Assembly (NCBI GenBank): GCA_038247115.1
Contig: JBBRVG010000003.1
Coordinates: 1-64,000, forward strand
Direction: 5' to 3'
Source: Pseudaeromonas sp038247115
Lineage (GTDB): Bacteria; Pseudomonadota; Gammaproteobacteria; Enterobacterales; Aeromonadaceae
DNA length: 64,000 nt
Made by a program: the position numbers and the translations under genes. Below are positions 9,091 through 17,655 of the stretch, in pieces. The notes under the pieces are model-generated. The model saw only the letters and a list, made by a program, of their open reading frames with translations. It had not been told where the DNA came from and did no database searches. Positions within the stretch are counted from its first letter, which is position 1. Each line of letters begins with the position of its first letter.

Positions 9091-9120
9091 AGCAAAAAAA
9101 ACGCGACCCTGAGGGTCGCG
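9091..9120 (-). terminator. nudE terminator
   Basis: On the minus strand an 8-bp perfect stem CGCGACCC / GGGTCGCG with a 3-base loop is followed by a run of T (plus-strand A-run at 9093-9101). It lies downstream of nudE. The rest of the 9017-9276 gap holds only a small inverted repeat (TTTCAT-CATGAT-ATGAAA near 9240); I see no gene. Confidence 0.8.
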
Positions 9121-9276
9121 ACATCAAACAAAGAGACAGATTTTTGCAGTGGATTTTTTCCGATCCGCATGGGCTGGGCCCCGGATCCGTGCCGCATAGT
9201 CTATGCCAGCTACTAGCCAAGGAACGTGACAGAAAGCGATTTCATCATGATATGAAAGCGAAGCTTTGCCCACGGA

Positions 9277-9840
9277 TCAGCGCAGATCCTGCTGACGCAG
9301 CCAGCGCAGGGCCAACATCAGCGCTGCAACACTACGCGACTCATTGAATTCGGGATCGTCCAGTAATACCTCGGCCTCGGCCAATGGCCAGCGAACCAGC
9401 TCCAACGGCTCCGGTTCATCGCCTTCCCGCCATTCTGGATAGAGATCTCGCGCCAGCAACAAGTCCATGCGGCTGGCAAAGAAACCCGGTGCCAGTGAGA
9501 CCTGCTTGAGCGGGATCAGCTCGCGAGCACCATAGCCGGTCTCTTCCATCAACTCCCGATTACCCGCCTGCGCCGCATTTTCCCCGGCATCGATCACGCC
9601 TTTGGGGAAACCCAGCTCATAGCTATGGGTGCCGGCCGCATATTCGCGGACCAGTAGCAGAGTGTCATCATCCAATAACGGCACCAGCATGACAGCGCCG
9701 CGGTGGCCGCCCTGCATCCGCTCATAGATGCGCTCGGTACCATTGGTAAAACGCAGGTGCAGTGCTTCCACCTTGAACAGCCGGCTCTGGGCCACCAGCT
9801 CCTGCTTGAGTATCTGGGGTTTGCTCTTGTCCCGCGTCAT
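9277..9840 (-). CDS. nudE: ADP compounds hydrolase NudE (Nudix)
   Basis: Nudix hydrolase, 187 aa, that cleaves ADP-ribose, Ap3A and NADH-type dinucleotides. The complete Nudix box runs from GVIDAGE through RELMEETGYG (G-x5-E-x7-REUxEExGU). Flanking matches to E. coli NudE include VREYAAGTHSYELGFPKG, the DLYPE segment, GDEPEPLE and RWPLAEA. ATGATG at 9840-9843 offers two starts; I use the second. The longer frame to 10083 crosses the divergent yrfG start and is rejected. It is divergent from yrfG, as in E. coli. Confidence 0.94.
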   Translation of the reverse strand: MTRDKSKPQILKQELVAQSRLFKVEALHLRFTNGTERIYERMQGGHRGAVMLVPLLDDDTLLLVREYAAGTHSYELGFPKGVIDAGENAAQAGNRELMEETGYGARELIPLKQVSLAPGFFASRMDLLLARDLYPEWREGDEPEPLELVRWPLAEAEVLLDDPEFNESRSVAALMLALRWLRQQDLR

Positions 9841-9851
9841 CATTGTTCGGC

Positions 9852-9857
9852 TATAAT
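9852..9857 (+). promoter_or_regulatory. Candidate -10 element for yrfG
   Basis: A perfect TATAAT about 85 bp before the yrfG start. TTGTCC at 9827-9832 could be the -35 but is 19 bp away. The element lies just upstream of the divergent nudE start. Confidence 0.4.
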
Positions 9858-9941
9858 CGCCGCCTCCGCCACCGAGGGCATCCGTTGTGGATGGACCCGT
9901 CTTCAGGTGGCCATTGTAAGCAAAGTCAGACAAGGAACACC

Positions 9942-10652
9942 ATGCTCGCTTGGCAAGAGATCGATACCGTGCTGCTGGATATGGATGGCACCCTGATTGA
10001 CCTGCATTTTGACAACTACTTCTGGCAGCGTCTGGTCCCCGAACGCTGGGGCCAGGAGCGTGGTATGCCGCTGGATGATGCACGACGCGAACTGGAGCCG
10101 GTGTTTGCCGCAGTCGCAGGCACCCTCAACTGGTACTGCACCGATTACTGGAGTGAGCAATTAGGGCTCGATATCCTGACATTGAAGCAGGAGATTGCCG
10201 ACAAGGTCCGCTGGCGCGCCGACTCGCGGCCCTTTCTCGAAGCCTTGCGCCGTTCTGGTCGGCAGTTATTTTTATTCACCAATGCTCATCCGGATAGTCT
10301 GGCCCTGAAGATCCAGCGTACCGCGCTCGATCGATACCTGGATGGCCTCTACTCCACCCATGAATTCGGAACCTCCAAAGAGCATCAGTCCTGTTGGCAA
10401 GCCTTGCATGAGCGCCTGACCTTTGATCCGGCGCGAACCCTGTTTATCGATGACTCCCAACGCATTTTGCTCGCCGCTCGCCAGTTCGGCATTGCCCATC
10501 TGCTGGGTATTCTCAATCCCGACAGTCAGCAACCCCACCAACAATTTGCCGATATCCCCGCGATCAGCGACTACGGTGTCTTAATTCCGGATCTTCTCAC
10601 TCATCCCCGGCACTCGGCCGACGAGGCTCTCGCTCAGCAGCAACATAGATAG
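9942..10652 (+). CDS. yrfG: GMP/IMP nucleotidase YrfG (HAD family)
   Basis: HAD-superfamily phosphatase, 236 aa, corresponding to E. coli YrfG, a purine 5'-nucleotidase acting on IMP and GMP. Motif I is LLDMDGTLID near the N terminus (nucleophile and acid Asp), motif II is LFLFTNAH, the conserved Lys follows in GTSKEH, and motif III/IV is TLFIDDSQRI. The start at 9942 has AAGGAA at 9932-9937. The C-terminal tail is slightly longer than in E. coli. No obvious terminator separates it from chaA 105 bp downstream. Confidence 0.9.
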   Translation: MLAWQEIDTVLLDMDGTLIDLHFDNYFWQRLVPERWGQERGMPLDDARRELEPVFAAVAGTLNWYCTDYWSEQLGLDILTLKQEIADKVRWRADSRPFLEALRRSGRQLFLFTNAHPDSLALKIQRTALDRYLDGLYSTHEFGTSKEHQSCWQALHERLTFDPARTLFIDDSQRILLAARQFGIAHLLGILNPDSQQPHQQFADIPAISDYGVLIPDLLTHPRHSADEALAQQQHR

Positions 10653-10757
10653 GGACTCAAACACGGGGCGAAAGAGATATCCTTCGCGAAGAGATCTGTC
10701 ATCATGGCCCTGGTGTACCGCACTTGAGCATCCCCTTCTCTTGGCACAGGAGCCACC

Positions 10758-11837
10758 ATGAAGAGTCATCCGTTATTACCCGTCTGGACCCTGGTTGCGC
10801 CCATTGCCGGTTGGCTCTTGTTGGCCGGAACCCTGTTCAATCCTGGAGCCGTCTATACCCTATTTCTCGGCGCTGGACTGCTGGGCTGCGTATTGGCCGC
10901 CGTACACCATGCAGAGGTCGTTGCCCATCGCGTTGGCGAGCCCTATGGCACTCTGGTGCTGGCCGGCGCCATTACCGTCATCGAAGTGGCCTTGATCGTC
11001 ACCCTGATGCTGGCCGGCGGTCCCGATGCCAGTGCTCTGGCGCGAGATACTGTCTTCGCCTCTGTGATGATCATCCTCAACGGCATCATAGGTTTGTGTC
11101 TACTGGTCGGTGGCAGTCGCTTCGGCGAGCAGAGCTTCCGCCTCTCCGGCGTCAGTGCATCACTCGCCACCTTGGCGGCGATCGTCGTCCTGACCCTGGT
11201 GCTCCCCAACTACACCACCTCGCTGGCCGGGCCTGTCTATAACGCCAGTCAGTTAGGGTTCGTCGCGATTGTCTCGTTGCTGCTGTATCTGGTGTTTATC
11301 TTTGTTCAGGCGGTTCGCCACCGCGACTACTTTCTGCCCGCCGAGTCCGACCATCAGGATAGTCATTTGCCGCCGCCCAGCAATGCGATGACCCTGATCA
11401 GCGGCGGCATGTTGTTGCTTAGCCTGGCGGCCGTGGTCTTGCTCGCCAAGTCAGTTTCTCCGTGGGTGGAGTGGGCAGTGGCCGCCATTGGTGCACCAGC
11501 CGCCTTGGTTGGCGTCATCATAGCCACCATAGTGCTGCTGCCGGAAGGGTTGGCAGCTATTCGTGCCGCTCGGGCCAATCGCATCCAGACCAGTCTGAAT
11601 CTGGCATTGGGCTCGGCACTGGCTTGTATCGGCCTGTCGATCCCGGCAGTGGCGATTGTCTCCTTGCTCACCGGCTGGACCCTGACCCTGGGCATCGATC
11701 TGAAATCTACGGTCTTGCTCACCCTCTCCTTGATGGTCGCCACCCTGTCACTGGGTACCGGGCGAACCACCATACTGCAAGGCGCGGTGCATCTGGTGAT
11801 CTTCATGGTCTATATCTTCACCACCATAGTGCCTTAG
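10758..11837 (+). CDS. chaA: Calcium/proton antiporter ChaA
   Basis: Inner-membrane CaCA-family cation antiporter, 359 aa with 10-11 predicted hydrophobic helices. It exchanges Ca2+ (and Na+ or K+ in E. coli) for protons. The two alpha-repeat signatures are visible: GEPYGTLVLAGAITVIEVAL near residue 60 and the inverted repeat ATIVLLPEGLAAIRAA near 260, each holding the catalytic acidic residue. A hydrophilic loop (residues 190-210, HRDYFLPAESDHQDSHLPPP) joins the halves. AGGAG at 10749 supports the ATG at 10758. Confidence 0.9.
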   Translation: MKSHPLLPVWTLVAPIAGWLLLAGTLFNPGAVYTLFLGAGLLGCVLAAVHHAEVVAHRVGEPYGTLVLAGAITVIEVALIVTLMLAGGPDASALARDTVFASVMIILNGIIGLCLLVGGSRFGEQSFRLSGVSASLATLAAIVVLTLVLPNYTTSLAGPVYNASQLGFVAIVSLLLYLVFIFVQAVRHRDYFLPAESDHQDSHLPPPSNAMTLISGGMLLLSLAAVVLLAKSVSPWVEWAVAAIGAPAALVGVIIATIVLLPEGLAAIRAARANRIQTSLNLALGSALACIGLSIPAVAIVSLLTGWTLTLGIDLKSTVLLTLSLMVATLSLGTGRTTILQGAVHLVIFMVYIFTTIVP

Positions 11838-11931
11838 CCGAGCGCTATGACCAGCCGAACTAAATAGCCGATCCTAATGATGCTACATCGACAAGGGAGC
11901 ACACGTGAACCCATCCATGAGGACTCCACCA

Positions 11932-12075
11932 CCGCGCCATCCCTGGCGCGGAGGGTCAGCTTAGCGCTACCCAGTCGCTGTGGTGAGGTTCTGCTATTCG
12001 AAACAGCTATTCACAGGCTAAAGCCTGGAACTAGCTGACCCGCAGCCAATAAAAAGGCGCCTCGGGCGCCTTTTT
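11932..12075 (+). ncRNA. Structured intergenic RNA candidate downstream of chaA
   Basis: The 280-bp gap holds a dense set of inverted repeats. CCGCGCCA-TCCC-TGGCGCGG is at 11932-11951. GGTCAGCT (11954-11961) pairs with AGCTGACC (12033-12040), enclosing a CAGGCT/AGCCTG hairpin (12014-12027) and a nested GTGA...TCAC stem. It ends in a good terminator. This could be a small RNA, a 3'-UTR element or a palindromic repeat. No promoter was recognised. Confidence 0.3.
12051..12075. terminator. Bidirectional terminator, chaA / gspN
   Basis: GGCGCC-TCG-GGCGCC stem with five A before and five T after serves both convergent transcripts. Confidence 0.85.
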
Positions 12076-12119
12076 GCTGGGGAGATCAGATCCGTGTTGA
12101 TGATTTCATAAACCAGCGG

Positions 12120-12875
12120 CTAGAGGCGTCCCACATAGTTCAGACGAATAGCACCCTGGCTATCCCGCTGGCCGAGAAAATTCATCCCCTGGGCAAACGA
12201 GGGCGGCAATTCGACACCCGGTGTCAAGGTGCCCTGAAAACTGTAATTACCCTTGAAATCCAGCTCGCCCCGGCCGTTCAGCTTCAGTTGTGGTGAATCT
12301 TGCTGCACCTTGGCTACCCATTTGCCCTGCTCACAGCTCAACTGCGCCATGGCATCGTCCAAGCGCAGAGCGCCCATCGGGCTCTGTACCTCGGCGCCAC
12401 GCCAGAGCAACTTGCCGGCCAGGGTGACGCACTGTTGCGGCGTCACAATCAGCTCCGCCAGCTGCAAGCGCACATCGCCTGTGGCGGTGACCGGAACCGG
12501 TAAGGGCATTGGCGCCTGGCTCAATAGCCAGGCCGCATCTGCACGCAGATCGACATCCCGCCAACGGATGCCGGAGGCCCAACCTAGCTCAGCTTGCCCC
12601 TGTAACGTATTGCGATCCTTGAATTCCAACTCAATCACAGGGTCAAACAGCAACACGCTGCTCAGCGGCAGACGCCAGCCCACTTTCTGCAACAATTTGC
12701 CCCGCCACATCACCTGTTCGAAATCACCCTGCCAAAGGGTACCACTCGGCCCGCTCAACACCAGGCCTGGTGGTAGCGGAAACCAGGGCAGGACCCGGGC
12801 CACCGGGCATTGGCTGAGCAAAAAGAATAGATAACAGGCAACCGCGAATACACCGGTCAACAGGATACGCTTCAT
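12120..12875 (-). CDS. gspN: Type II secretion protein GspN (ExeN)
   Basis: Bitopic inner-membrane accessory protein of the type II secretion system, 251 aa. One N-terminal hydrophobic segment (LTGVFAVACYLFFLLSQCPV) is followed by a beta-rich periplasmic domain with SGPSGTLWQG and a repeated L-x-GxGELDFKGNY pattern. It is last in the operon and overlaps gspM by 4 bp, so the two are translationally coupled. GspN is found in a subset of systems, including Aeromonas exe. Its precise role is not settled. Confidence 0.9.
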   Translation of the reverse strand: MKRILLTGVFAVACYLFFLLSQCPVARVLPWFPLPPGLVLSGPSGTLWQGDFEQVMWRGKLLQKVGWRLPLSSVLLFDPVIELEFKDRNTLQGQAELGWASGIRWRDVDLRADAAWLLSQAPMPLPVPVTATGDVRLQLAELIVTPQQCVTLAGKLLWRGAEVQSPMGALRLDDAMAQLSCEQGKWVAKVQQDSPQLKLNGRGELDFKGNYSFQGTLTPGVELPPSFAQGMNFLGQRDSQGAIRLNYVGRL

Positions 12876-13348
12876 TCATTACGCCCCACTTGCAAACGGC
12901 GAACCTTCACCATCCCTTTCCCTCCTTCGGCCGCCAACTCAATCATCTGCACCGAGACGGCATAATCCCGCTCCATGATCACCAGCCAGTTCATCAAGCG
13001 TTCAAATTCCACCGGATTCAACTCAAGCTGCAGCTGTTTATCCAGCGGCTGGAGTCGGGTCAGGGAGAGCCCCAACTGTTTGGAGGTGGTGGTTGCAACC
13101 GCCTCCAACGTGGCCCCCAGATCCGGCTGGCGACCCGTGCGTCCCTGCCCCTGTGGCAGATCGGCTGCCCGAAGCTGCATCCAGGCCAGAGTTCCGCGCT
13201 GCACATCTCGCTGCTGCTCCGCCGTCTCGATCCCCTGGATCAACGGCCGCCAAGCCCCCCAATACAGCAGGGCAATCAGCAGCAGAATGCCGCCAACACC
13301 CACCAATTGTCGCTCCCGTCCACTGAGGCTGTTCCACCAACTGCTCAT
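12872..13348 (-). CDS. gspM: Type II secretion protein GspM (ExeM)
   Basis: Inner-membrane platform subunit, 158 aa, that stabilises GspL. A short cytoplasmic N terminus (SSWWNSLSGRERQL) leads into one membrane helix (residues 16-33), then a periplasmic ferredoxin-like domain. The sequence is typical of the family, including the W-x-LS-x-RER start. It overlaps gspL and gspN by 4 bp each. Confidence 0.92.
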   Translation of the reverse strand: MSSWWNSLSGRERQLVGVGGILLLIALLYWGAWRPLIQGIETAEQQRDVQRGTLAWMQLRAADLPQGQGRTGRQPDLGATLEAVATTTSKQLGLSLTRLQPLDKQLQLELNPVEFERLMNWLVIMERDYAVSVQMIELAAEGGKGMVKVRRLQVGRNE

Positions 13349-14529
13349 GACTTGCTCCTCAGGATCAGGGTGCCTTGCACCTTGCCATTGCTACTCTTCA
13401 TATCACCTGGCTTGACCGTAAAATCATTGGCTGTGAGCTGGCGAAAGCGATCAAAGTCCTGATAGCCATTGCCAGTCGCCTGCAGTCGAAACTCACCCTG
13501 TTTCTGATCGAAGCGCAGCTGCTCCAGGGTCAAGCCGCTGGACTGGGTAAACACAGGCACCAGCTTCATCAACTGACGAATAAAACCAGCTTGCTGCCCC
13601 GACTCGCCGAGAGCCTGCAGATGCTGCTTCATCTGGGTTTTCGGATTGATCACCCGGGTCTCACCGGGGAACAGTTGCTTGTAGAGCTGGACACTCTGGG
13701 TCCGCAGGCTAGCCGCTTCGGCGCGAACCTCTTGCCAATAGAGCACCCGATTGCTCACCAGCAGCACCAGCAGGATTGCCGCCAGCAGCGCCACTTTGCG
13801 CCAGGGCCGCCACAGGCGCTGCCATTCCGGCTGGATACGATAATCACCACAGAGCAGATTGCCACGAGCCAGAGGCGCACCCAGCGCCAGCAAGCGCATC
13901 GGCAGCTCGGCTGGCTCGGCCAGCCACTCGCCGGGGGCATCCTGTGGCGGCGCACTGTAGCTGCTAATAGTTGGCAACGGCTCAAAACCAGCCAGCAAGA
14001 CGCTCAACCAAGTCTCTTCGACCTGCATGCCGGCATATTCACTCTGCCGAAATAGCCACTGGTCGCCGAGTTTGACGGCGCTCCAACCCTCATCAGCACG
14101 CGGCAGTGCCAGCACATCCGGCAGTAACTGCTTGAGGCTCAAGCCAGCGGCCTCGATCCAGCCGAGCCACTGGCTCATGCGCTTGTGATCCACCGCCAGC
14201 AGCGATACCTGCTTGCCCTGGCTGCCTAACACCACCAGATGCAACGACTCCACATCGCTGGCCACTTCTTCTTCCAGCAGGAACGGCAATGCCTTAAGGC
14301 TTTGCCGGGTCAGCTTGCCCGGCAGCGTGACCTCACGGAACAGCACTTCGGAAGAGGGCACCAGACCAATCACCGGTCGACCACCGGCCCGCTCCTTGAG
14401 TAACGCCAGTTCGGCAGCATCCACGAGAGTTCCGCTGGCAATAATTTCCCGTTCACTCTGGGACCACACCAGCCAATGCACAGGGTCCGTGGCGCGCACG
14501 CCAAGACGGATCACCAAATATTCGTTCAC
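13345..14529 (-). CDS. gspL: Type II secretion protein GspL (ExeL)
   Basis: Inner-membrane platform subunit, 394 aa, that recruits the GspE ATPase. The cytoplasmic actin-like domain spans about residues 1-245, a single membrane helix follows (VALLAAILLVLLVSNRVLYW, about 248-267), and a periplasmic ferredoxin-like domain completes it. The N-terminal MNEYLVIRLG and VPSSEVLFREVTLPGK are typical of GspL. It overlaps gspK and gspM by 4 bp each. Confidence 0.94.
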   Translation of the reverse strand: MNEYLVIRLGVRATDPVHWLVWSQSEREIIASGTLVDAAELALLKERAGGRPVIGLVPSSEVLFREVTLPGKLTRQSLKALPFLLEEEVASDVESLHLVVLGSQGKQVSLLAVDHKRMSQWLGWIEAAGLSLKQLLPDVLALPRADEGWSAVKLGDQWLFRQSEYAGMQVEETWLSVLLAGFEPLPTISSYSAPPQDAPGEWLAEPAELPMRLLALGAPLARGNLLCGDYRIQPEWQRLWRPWRKVALLAAILLVLLVSNRVLYWQEVRAEAASLRTQSVQLYKQLFPGETRVINPKTQMKQHLQALGESGQQAGFIRQLMKLVPVFTQSSGLTLEQLRFDQKQGEFRLQATGNGYQDFDRFRQLTANDFTVKPGDMKSSNGKVQGTLILRSKS

Positions 14530-15524
14530 TCCAAGCCTCCGTACTGTCGGCGGATCACGACGACCTTGTTGCTACTCTGTCGCTTGAATAGCGTGATGAA
14601 GCGCACCTGCACCTCATCCATCTCAATCTGCAAGCGCGCCTCAAAAAAGTAACTCTTCACATCGATGCTTTTTTGCACCTTGTCACCCAATCCGCTATTA
14701 GCATTCATGACCTCGGCAATCGTCATGAAGGTCGTTACTGATTCCCAACCATCCTTGGGGCGCGCCTGCAAGACACTCAACGCCTCATCCTTGCTCATTT
14801 GCCCGAGAAACAGCGCAGACAACAAAGGAGCCTGCGTTTCACGCAAGGTATTGACGTTGACTTTCAACTCGACTGTTGCGCCTTGGGCCGTCGGGGGCAG
14901 AGCGCAGACAAGGGGCTGCAGACGTCGATAGATGCTGGCACTGATGCCACGAACCAGACGTAACTCACTGACATCGACCAGAGGCCCATTGGCCGCCAGA
15001 TAGGGAACCCTCAACGATTGATACCAAGAATCCTCCGCCCCCAGACTGGAAACCAGTTCATCGTCGGTATCCACCCAGTCGCGCAGCGCATCCGTGATCT
15101 GGCTGGCATCGAATTCATCAACATTCACAGCCATCAGTAAGTGTTTAAAGACATTGGCATTATATGGCAAAGCGCTCTCTGCGGTGGCACTACCGCCATT
15201 GATGGCGTTGAGATCAAAACAGGCTTGTCCGTCCCTCACATCGCCCATGATCACGCCTTCATCCACCGGAAACACCTGATTGGGGGTGGCCCAGTACTGG
15301 CCCAGATGGGTGCGATTTTGGCTGTCCTTGATATCCTGATTCAGCGTCTTGATCACCAGAGTTTCCGCGCCCAAGGCGTACCATTTGGCCTGGCTTTGTC
15401 GCACCAGATTCGAGGTGCGGAACAGTTCGGTCTGGAAGCGATTGCTGATATTGGCAGCCAGGACCACCATGACCACCAGGATCAGCAGCACCACCAGCAA
15501 AGCGACGCCTCGTTGCTGCTTCAT
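14526..15524 (-). CDS. gspK: Type II secretion minor pseudopilin GspK (ExeK)
   Basis: Largest minor pseudopilin, 332 aa, which caps the GspI-GspJ-GspK tip complex. The leader is QQRGVALLVVLLI; the residue after the prepilin cleavage glycine is Val and position 5 is not Glu, the usual GspK exception. A large alpha-helical domain with DWVDTDDE follows (candidate calcium-binding Asp/Glu residues). It overlaps gspJ and gspL by 4 bp each. Confidence 0.94.
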   Translation of the reverse strand: MKQQRGVALLVVLLILVVMVVLAANISNRFQTELFRTSNLVRQSQAKWYALGAETLVIKTLNQDIKDSQNRTHLGQYWATPNQVFPVDEGVIMGDVRDGQACFDLNAINGGSATAESALPYNANVFKHLLMAVNVDEFDASQITDALRDWVDTDDELVSSLGAEDSWYQSLRVPYLAANGPLVDVSELRLVRGISASIYRRLQPLVCALPPTAQGATVELKVNVNTLRETQAPLLSALFLGQMSKDEALSVLQARPKDGWESVTTFMTIAEVMNANSGLGDKVQKSIDVKSYFFEARLQIEMDEVQVRFITLFKRQSSNKVVVIRRQYGGLE

Positions 15525-16156
15525 TGGCTAGCCACCTGCGTCAATAAAAACAATCGCCGCAGCACGCCATAATCGGTGAGCTCCAATTCGAGCTCGATGG
15601 CACGAGGAAGTTGAGCCGTATGACTCCACTCGGTAGACCAGGCCCCATTGGTATAGAAACGCAGTTTGAAACTTTTCACCCCATCCAACAGAGGGGTCAC
15701 CACAGGTTCGGTACCGACCACGGGATCCACGTACAGATAGCTCAGCCGCTCCAGCTTATTCTCGCGCAATCGATAGCCGACCTTCTGCAAGTTGGAGCGT
15801 GGCAGTTGAGCTCCCGGGTTAAACCAGCCATTACGGATAAAGGAGACCGACCAATCATCGCTTTCCATCTGGAAACGGGCGGCCTGAAACACCACCTTGC
15901 TCATCTCGCCATTGATGCGTGAGGCTCTGGGGACTGCCTGGCTAAAGTCCCGCTCCAGCATGGTGAAGACCCGCTGCAGCGTTGCCAGGCGCTCGACCTT
16001 GATCCTGGTCTGGGCATCATTTTGCATTACGCCCTGGAGCACCTGATAGGCACTCAGACTCAGTCCAGCCAGGATCACTAACGCCAGCAACACCTCCAGC
16101 AGGGTAAAACCCGCCGAACGGCAACGGTCAGCACGAAACCGTTTAGCGGGAAACAT
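15521..16156 (-). CDS. gspJ: Type II secretion minor pseudopilin GspJ (ExeJ)
   Basis: Minor pseudopilin, 211 aa from the ATG at 16156, a start inside the end of gspI (14-bp overlap). The prepilin signal is AGFTLLEVLLALVILAGLSL, with cleavage after Gly and Glu at position 5. A longer frame to 16213 adds an unrelated hydrophilic stretch and is not preferred. The leader before the cleavage site is longer and more basic (KRFRADRCRSAG) than in its neighbours. Confidence 0.9.
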   Translation of the reverse strand: MFPAKRFRADRCRSAGFTLLEVLLALVILAGLSLSAYQVLQGVMQNDAQTRIKVERLATLQRVFTMLERDFSQAVPRASRINGEMSKVVFQAARFQMESDDWSVSFIRNGWFNPGAQLPRSNLQKVGYRLRENKLERLSYLYVDPVVGTEPVVTPLLDGVKSFKLRFYTNGAWSTEWSHTAQLPRAIELELELTDYGVLRRLFLLTQVASQ

Positions 16157-16502
16157 AAGTACGCAGTGACATGCGAGGATTTTTGGCCTTTTCTTCACTG
16201 CGAACCTCAACATCTAGTGCCCGAAAATTCGAATCCTGGGTTTCCACGCCGCGCCAGCGCCAGTACCAGGTCTGTCCGGCCATCTCTTCCTTGCCTTCAG
16301 TCCAGGATAGACCCGGCCAGTTCTTACGTAGCGCTACCTCGACTTGGCGGTTATCCGCCACCCAGGTGGCAATGGTCTTCTCTTCCAGCAGAGTCAGCCC
16401 CACCAGCTGTTGCGACACGGTACGCACCACGGTCAACCCGGCGACGGCAAAGATGGCCAAAGCCACCATTACCTCGAGCAGGGTCATACCGCGGACTCTC
16501 AT
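16143..16502 (-). CDS. gspI: Type II secretion minor pseudopilin GspI (ExeI)
   Basis: Minor pseudopilin, 119 aa. The class III signal is VRGMTLLEVMVALAIFAVAG, followed by the C-terminal pseudopilin domain with WYWRWRGVET. GspI nucleates the tip complex with GspJ and GspK. It overlaps gspH by 4 bp and gspJ by 14 bp. Confidence 0.93.
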   Translation of the reverse strand: MRVRGMTLLEVMVALAIFAVAGLTVVRTVSQQLVGLTLLEEKTIATWVADNRQVEVALRKNWPGLSWTEGKEEMAGQTWYWRWRGVETQDSNFRALDVEVRSEEKAKNPRMSLRTYVSR

Positions 16503-17152
16503 TCCTTCGCCTCGGCTTCGACTTCGGCCCGGGTCAGTACCCGGACTTGCCCGGTTTCATCGCCGCGCAGCTGGATATAGTTTTTATCCTGTTCGTTGGT
16601 CTCATCTTCCACCGGTGGCGTCAGCGTCAGCTGGAATGGGGTGATCTCTCCGCCGGGCAGCAGCAGGATTTGAGGTTCCGGATTGGTTTCATCGCGTTGG
16701 CTAAACCAGTCGACCTTCTCCAGGCCAACCCGATTTTCCTCGTTGTCCAGAGCCAAGCCGCCGAGCTCGAGTTCGACTTCGGTGCCCTCCGGGAAGGTGG
16801 CTTTGGTCAGCAACTTCTCTTTTTCATAGTTCACCCAGACTTGATCGTCCCAGGCGGTTGCGACCTGATTCGACTCGGCGGTGACTGCCTGATCCGTACT
16901 TTTTTGCTGGCGCACCATAAACTGATAGCCGCTCTTGTCGACCCGCAGACCTATGGTGCGCCCCTCCAACATCGCCTGTTCGGCAATCTGGCTGACCAGG
17001 GCCTGCAGGCGCTCACTCTGGGTCTTGATATCGCCGTCACCCCGCGAGCCTACGCCGGGCATGGAGAGTACGACTATGCCGACCGCACAGCCGATAATCA
17101 CCATCACCAACATAATTTCAATCAGGGTAAAGCCACGGCTCTTGCTGAGCAT
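16499..17152 (-). CDS. gspH: Type II secretion minor pseudopilin GspH (ExeH)
   Basis: Minor pseudopilin, 217 aa, with the prepilin signal SRGFTLIEIMLVMVIIGCAV. It is longer than enterobacterial GspH (about 170 aa). The extra length includes strongly acidic segments (for example TPPVEDETNEQDKN and the tail TRAEVEAEAKE). It starts directly after gspG and overlaps gspI by 4 bp. Confidence 0.92.
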   Translation of the reverse strand: MLSKSRGFTLIEIMLVMVIIGCAVGIVVLSMPGVGSRGDGDIKTQSERLQALVSQIAEQAMLEGRTIGLRVDKSGYQFMVRQQKSTDQAVTAESNQVATAWDDQVWVNYEKEKLLTKATFPEGTEVELELGGLALDNEENRVGLEKVDWFSQRDETNPEPQILLLPGGEITPFQLTLTPPVEDETNEQDKNYIQLRGDETGQVRVLTRAEVEAEAKE

Positions 17153-17593
17153 TTATTCGCTGCCCTTCTTCTGATCCATGTTCCAGTTACCGATGTCATC
17201 ATCGCTACCGGCTTCGCCATCCAACCCCATGGAGAACACATCGATCTTGCCGTGCTCACCCGGGCTCATCAGCTGGTAGGCATTGCCCCACGGATCTTGC
17301 GGCAAACGACGGATATAGCCGTCCTCCTTGTAATTCCGCGGCTCCGGTTCACTTTGCGGCTTGGTCACCAGTGCTTCGAGTCCCTGTTCAGTGGTCGGGA
17401 AACGGCTGTTGTCCAGCTTGTACATATCGAGGGCATTTTCCAGTGCCACTATATCGCTGACCGCCTTCTGCCGATCGGCCTGCTCCTTGTTCCCCATCAG
17501 GTTCGGCACCACCAGGCTGGCCAGAATGCCGAGGATGACGATAACCACCATAATTTCGAGCAGGGTAAAACCACCTTGACGCTGTGTAGACAT
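17153..17593 (-). CDS. gspG: Type II secretion major pseudopilin GspG (ExeG)
   Basis: Major pseudopilin, 146 aa, that polymerises into the periplasmic piston. The short leader MSTQRQGG is cleaved before FTLLEIMVVIVILGILASLV. The calcium-binding and signature region (GLEALVTKP, RRLPQDPWGN, SMGLDGEAGSDDDIGNW) is complete. It is conserved across the family. A 62-bp gap separates it from gspF, the largest gap inside the operon. Confidence 0.97.
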   Translation of the reverse strand: MSTQRQGGFTLLEIMVVIVILGILASLVVPNLMGNKEQADRQKAVSDIVALENALDMYKLDNSRFPTTEQGLEALVTKPQSEPEPRNYKEDGYIRRLPQDPWGNAYQLMSPGEHGKIDVFSMGLDGEAGSDDDIGNWNMDQKKGSE

Positions 17594-17655
17594 GAAAAAC
17601 TCCCGTTATAACGTCGCTAACTTAAAGGCCAGGCGAGCGGAACGACCCTGGGCCG

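Noticed and set aside
9841..10083. N-terminal extension of nudE
   Set aside because: Would overlap the divergent yrfG start and promoter; the Nudix protein aligns with E. coli from 9840 only.
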